Positions 61,158 through 64,000 of a stretch of 64,000 nt of DNA are shown here, piece after piece (the first letter of the stretch is position 1; each line of letters opens with the position of its first letter). Position numbers and translations under genes: made by a program. The stretch lies in contig JACJYB010000013.1 of the NCBI GenBank assembly GCA_020636355.1, forward strand, positions 62,001-126,000, in the 5' to 3' direction. Source of the DNA: Lewinellaceae bacterium (GTDB lineage: Bacteria; Bacteroidota; Bacteroidia; Chitinophagales; Saprospiraceae). The notes under the pieces are model-generated. The model had not been told where the DNA came from and did not search any database. It was given only the letters and a program-made list of their open reading frames with translations.

Positions 61158-62208
61158 TTAATAAAATGTTTTTAAGATGTAGGATTGGTGGTTCATCACC
61201 TTGCCTGCTTCAAAATAGGGCGTATTGTAGATCATGGTTATCCGGTAGGGTTCACTATTTGCTGGCCTTAATCGGGTATAATGATCTGCAGCCGTGATCC
61301 GGAATCCGTCAAATTGGGAATACTAGCAGGGTATAAATTTGAGTTAAACAACGTCGGCCAGGTAATTTTGTAAATACATTTACCGCTCCTGGTCTGCGCT
61401 GGGTATTGGATAATTTGACAGGTATTGGATGATCCAGTCCATTTTTTCAAATCCGAGTTAAACACGTGATTTTGCGTGTTCATTTGCAATGCACCCCATC
61501 CGGCCTGAAAGGCCGTTGAATACTGGTCTTTCAATCCCAGATAGACATTATCATCGTTGTTGAACTTCAAGTCTGTAGTATATGCAGGATAATAATTCTT
61601 TTCCTGACTGTACAGACGGTAGTAATTCGCCACCCTCATGCTGTAATAGAAATATTCGAAAAGGTTGCGGTAAGCATTCTTGGCGATGCCGGTCGCATAA
61701 TCTTCTTTGACGAGTATGGTAGGAAATTTGGGACCTGATTGTCGGTGAGATACCGCCATATCAGTTCTTCATGGCTAAAATATTCCTGATTTTGAAACCT
61801 ATAAGTTACCCGGGGAACAGCCAGGTCGCTATTACGCTGATCATCCAATGTAGTGGGAAAATTCACTTTCTGATAAAGTGAGTTGTATTTGCTGGTCTTA
61901 AACTTATAGCTGAAAATAACATGCTCAGGAGGTGCCTCGCTGATGTAATTCTGATACGTCTGGCCTTTGGTAATGTACACGTAGTCCCCTTGCCGGCCTT
62001 GCCGGTCTGCAATCTCGTTGCCGGAGAGATTGTAATTCGTATTCTGGTAAGGTATCCGGACAAAATCCACCTGATATTGGGTATTGTTAGCCAATCGATC
62101 CGGCATGCCGAACGTGTAAACCGTACCACCGTTGTACGTGGAAATGGCGGTTTCAAATTTTGCTGTGATGACAGGTCGGTAATCCGGGCAATCACTTTGG
62201 TAAACCAT
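61158..62208 (-). pseudogene. 3' part of the large surface protein gene, interrupted by three frameshifts
   Basis: The reading frame of the gene at 61863-64000 continues in other frames: after a missing C near 62173 it goes on as PVITAKFETAISTYNGGTVY; after a missing G near 61738 as GPKFPTILVKEDYATGIAKN; after a missing C near 61275 as RLRPANSEPYRITMIYNTPYF and ends YILKTFY at TAA 61160-61158. The restored product has aromatic-rich beta segments typical of large Bacteroidota surface proteins. All three breaks need one base in a short homopolymer. Confidence 0.7.
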
Positions 62209-64000
62209 TGCTCTCCAGCTGGCTTCTGTTCCTGGAACAAATACCCGGTGCTGAGTGCTACCTCCATCAGACCCTGTTTGTATTTGTTTTCATCCTGGAG
62301 GTAATAGCTCTCATCTTTAAATGGATAAACCAACTTGACATTATCCAGGGTAATGTAATTCGGGAGCGCACCGGTCTGAAATACCACCTCTTTGTACTCC
62401 GTTAACGGTTGATTGGTTTTAGGATCATAAAAGAGTGCCCAAGTCCCATTAACCCACTCATAGACCTGTAAGGTGACTGCAGTTTTATAGGTGGTGTAGG
62501 GCTCCAAACGTTCCTGAATACGCAGGGTCGATGAAAGAAGATCTGCGGAGGTCTCCAGGCTGGCAGGAATACTCCGGTTACTCTTGAGATTAATCAGTGT
62601 AAAACTGGCCATCCTTACGTCAAAGTTGCGGTAGGTAGCCACGCCGGCATCATTATGTGAAACCGGAACATCGTATTTGCCAATGTGGTTTTCAAAACTC
62701 ACCCGTGGGTTTACAAAGACAGAAACATCTTTGGTTCCGGAGCCCGGGTCCATGTCGGCGATGAAATGTACTCCGGCAAATGGGTCCGAAACAACTTCTT
62801 CGCATTTCTCTCCAACTTCAACCGAAAAACTGGTATTGCCTTTGAGTAAACCGCCTAATACTTCATAGCCCATCCGGGCTTGTCCTTTGACCCAAATGGG
62901 GTTGGGCAGCCCGCCCTGGATCAGCATGACCGCATAGATCTTTGCCAGAGAGAATTTACCCGTATAAAACCACAGATCCACATCCAGGCCTATGTCGCCT
63001 TCCAGACCGGCATATACCTGGCCATTGGCATAATACCCGGCCATACCGATCGCTTCTCCACTTTGCCGACAGGTCACACCGGGATGATTGAGCAGGCTGA
63101 GATCAAAACCAAACATGGCCCTAAAGTTGGCATACAGGATGGAAGCCTGAATATCCAGTTTGTAATCAAGACTCATACCGATAGCAAAGCCATCACTTTC
63201 ACGTGTTTGTTGTTTTCCGCTAACCCGGGCAGCCTGGAAATTACCATCCGTGCCCCGGTTGAACAGGCCGGTAATGAAAGGATCTATGCGTGCTTCTTCA
63301 AATACGACACCATTGCCCATCATCAGATAAGCCTTGGCATCCACACCGTAGTTGATCCCGGGCAATTGCAGGCGTACGAGACCGGGAAGGCTGGGCCGGC
63401 CCATCAACAAGGACCATTTGTCAGCATCCACATGCATGGTTGAAGTGACTACCTGATTGGGTTTGCCTCCCGGCATGGCACCGGTAATCAACCCCTGAGC
63501 CACATTGGCATAAATATCCAGATTGGCGTCAAAGGTGGTTTCCTCGCCTTTGATGTTGAGTTTAGCAGCCAGGTCTATCTTGATACCGTCCAGTTCTCCG
63601 GGAGCCTGTTCTTTCATCTCCGGCTGAAGCATGTAGGCCTCCCCGGCGAGCGAGATGTTGTTGATGCCTCCATCTCCGTTAAACTCACCCTGCAGGGCTG
63701 TTTTCGCCCAGAAGACCTGAGGCTGGGTGATGGAGAAGGTTAACCCTGCACGCAGCCCCAGCAGGGTTTGGTTGTCAGGAGTATAACGTTGCTCCGGAGT
63801 GCCGAATGGTTGTTTCTCCTTCATATGGTAGTATGCCCCGCCATTAAATCCGTAGATCTGCAGATATTGACCGACCACAAATAACGGGGTTGGCGGACCA
63901 TTGGAAGAGCCACCTTTTTCCAGGTCTCCAAACAGGTACCAATAGGTATAGTCCGGTTTATTACCAAACCGGGCATCCAATCGGACATCGACAAGAGGCA
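61863..64000 (-). CDS. large surface/envelope protein of unknown function (cut by window edge, frameshifted at its end)
   Basis: The frame is open to the right edge (codons PLVDVRL before the first possible start), so the N-terminus is outside. About 712 residues are in frame here. Beta-rich, low in charge, with VGQYLQIYGFNGGAYYHMK, GITYGVDAK-like strands (PGINYGVDAKAYLMMGNGVVF) and GYYANGQVYAGLEGDIGLDVDLWFY, which look like lamellar or barrel-like surface strands; then an Ig-like region (VSVFVNPRVSFENHIGKYD; IQERLEPYTTYKTAVTL). True reading continues in another frame after about 62175. It forms an operon with the FN3 gene (11 bp apart). I do not recognise a named family. Confidence 0.72.
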   Translation of the reverse strand, partial: PLVDVRLDARFGNKPDYTYWYLFGDLEKGGSSNGPPTPLFVVGQYLQIYGFNGGAYYHMKEKQPFGTPEQRYTPDNQTLLGLRAGLTFSITQPQVFWAKTALQGEFNGDGGINNISLAGEAYMLQPEMKEQAPGELDGIKIDLAAKLNIKGEETTFDANLDIYANVAQGLITGAMPGGKPNQVVTSTMHVDADKWSLLMGRPSLPGLVRLQLPGINYGVDAKAYLMMGNGVVFEEARIDPFITGLFNRGTDGNFQAARVSGKQQTRESDGFAIGMSLDYKLDIQASILYANFRAMFGFDLSLLNHPGVTCRQSGEAIGMAGYYANGQVYAGLEGDIGLDVDLWFYTGKFSLAKIYAVMLIQGGLPNPIWVKGQARMGYEVLGGLLKGNTSFSVEVGEKCEEVVSDPFAGVHFIADMDPGSGTKDVSVFVNPRVSFENHIGKYDVPVSHNDAGVATYRNFDVRMASFTLINLKSNRSIPASLETSADLLSSTLRIQERLEPYTTYKTAVTLQVYEWVNGTWALFYDPKTNQPLTEYKEVVFQTGALPNYITLDNVKLVYPFKDESYYLQDENKYKQGLMEVALSTGYLFQEQKPAGEQWFTKVIARITDLSSQQNLKPPFPRTTVVRFTRSACRIDWLTIPNIRWILSGYLTRIRITISPATRLQTGKAGKGTTCTLPKARRIRITSARHLLSMLFSAISLRPANTTHFIRK

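Noticed and set aside
61268..61759. Separate small gene in the 3' part of the large surface gene
   Set aside because: Its text continues the larger protein in a shifted frame; treated as a piece of one gene.
62880..63443. 187-residue plus-strand frame inside the large surface gene
   Set aside because: Antisense to the well-supported minus-strand frame and lacks any family or signal.

Overview
The window looks like a chromosomal piece of a member of the Bacteroidota, most likely a Saprospiria-type environmental bacterium. This rests on: two secreted proteins ending in type IX secretion (T9SS) sorting domains; upstream regions carrying the Bacteroidota -7 element TAnnTTTG (the best is TTG-N18-TATATTTG before an iscA-type gene); families typical of the phylum (DUF3467, DUF3276, CHU-type fibre proteins, SLC45-like MFS, GH29/GH78 hydrolases, Sb-PDE-type PHP protein); and a tRNA without an encoded CCA end. 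No plasmid, prophage, insertion sequence or CRISPR array was seen.

Layout. 1-9.7 kb: sugar-related genes (partial GH78 rhamnosidase, secreted Gfo/Idh/MocA oxidoreductase, GH29 fucosidase), two divergent CBS-pair proteins, a 28-residue cysteine microprotein, an MFS transporter, a PHP phosphoesterase and a GH3-type acyl-adenylating enzyme. 9.7-14.8 kb: a 1275-residue surface fibre (collagen-like stalk, YadA-like head repeats, peptidase G2-like tail), a small T9SS protein, and tRNA-Ser(GCU) flanked by a tandem and inverted array of its terminator module. 14.8-22.3 kb: core genes dnaA, a 5'-nucleotidase split over two genes, iscA-type gene, icd and ruvB. 22.3-25.1 kb: a compact stress block (CsbD, DUF1328, ECF sigma factor, two divergent XRE regulators, coiled-coil lipoprotein) in which two of the promoters share the sequence TGTTCGGTGGG. 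25.2-31.6 kb: an SLC45-like transporter, a TolC/MacB-like permease/HlyD efflux operon without its own ATPase, and a PspC protein. 32-43 kb: murB, an MsbA-like exporter, haem-binding protein, acylphosphatase, secreted proteins of unknown role, homocysteine methyltransferase, nitroreductase, and a paired HhH/OmpA membrane module. 43-50.3 kb: comEC, a ComEA-like HhH protein, an ABC half-exporter with an unusual Walker B, DUF3276, MoeB-rhodanese and a 1-Cys peroxiredoxin. 50.3-57 kb: a second GH29 fucosidase, the 5-oxoprolinase genes pxpABC, an arylamine N-acetyltransferase and a fatty-acid-hydroxylase-family protein. 57-64 kb: a T9SS beta-helix protein and a two-gene surface operon (FN3 protein and a very large protein running off the right edge), in which about a dozen single-base frameshifts are concentrated.

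The most interesting points are the ECF/CsbD/DUF1328 stress block with its shared promoter motif, the inverted triplicate of the tRNA-Ser terminator module, the composite collagen/YadA/G2-like fibre, the cysteine microprotein, and the cluster of homopolymer-type frameshifts at 59.0-62.2 kb, which is more likely a sequence-quality problem than true gene decay.
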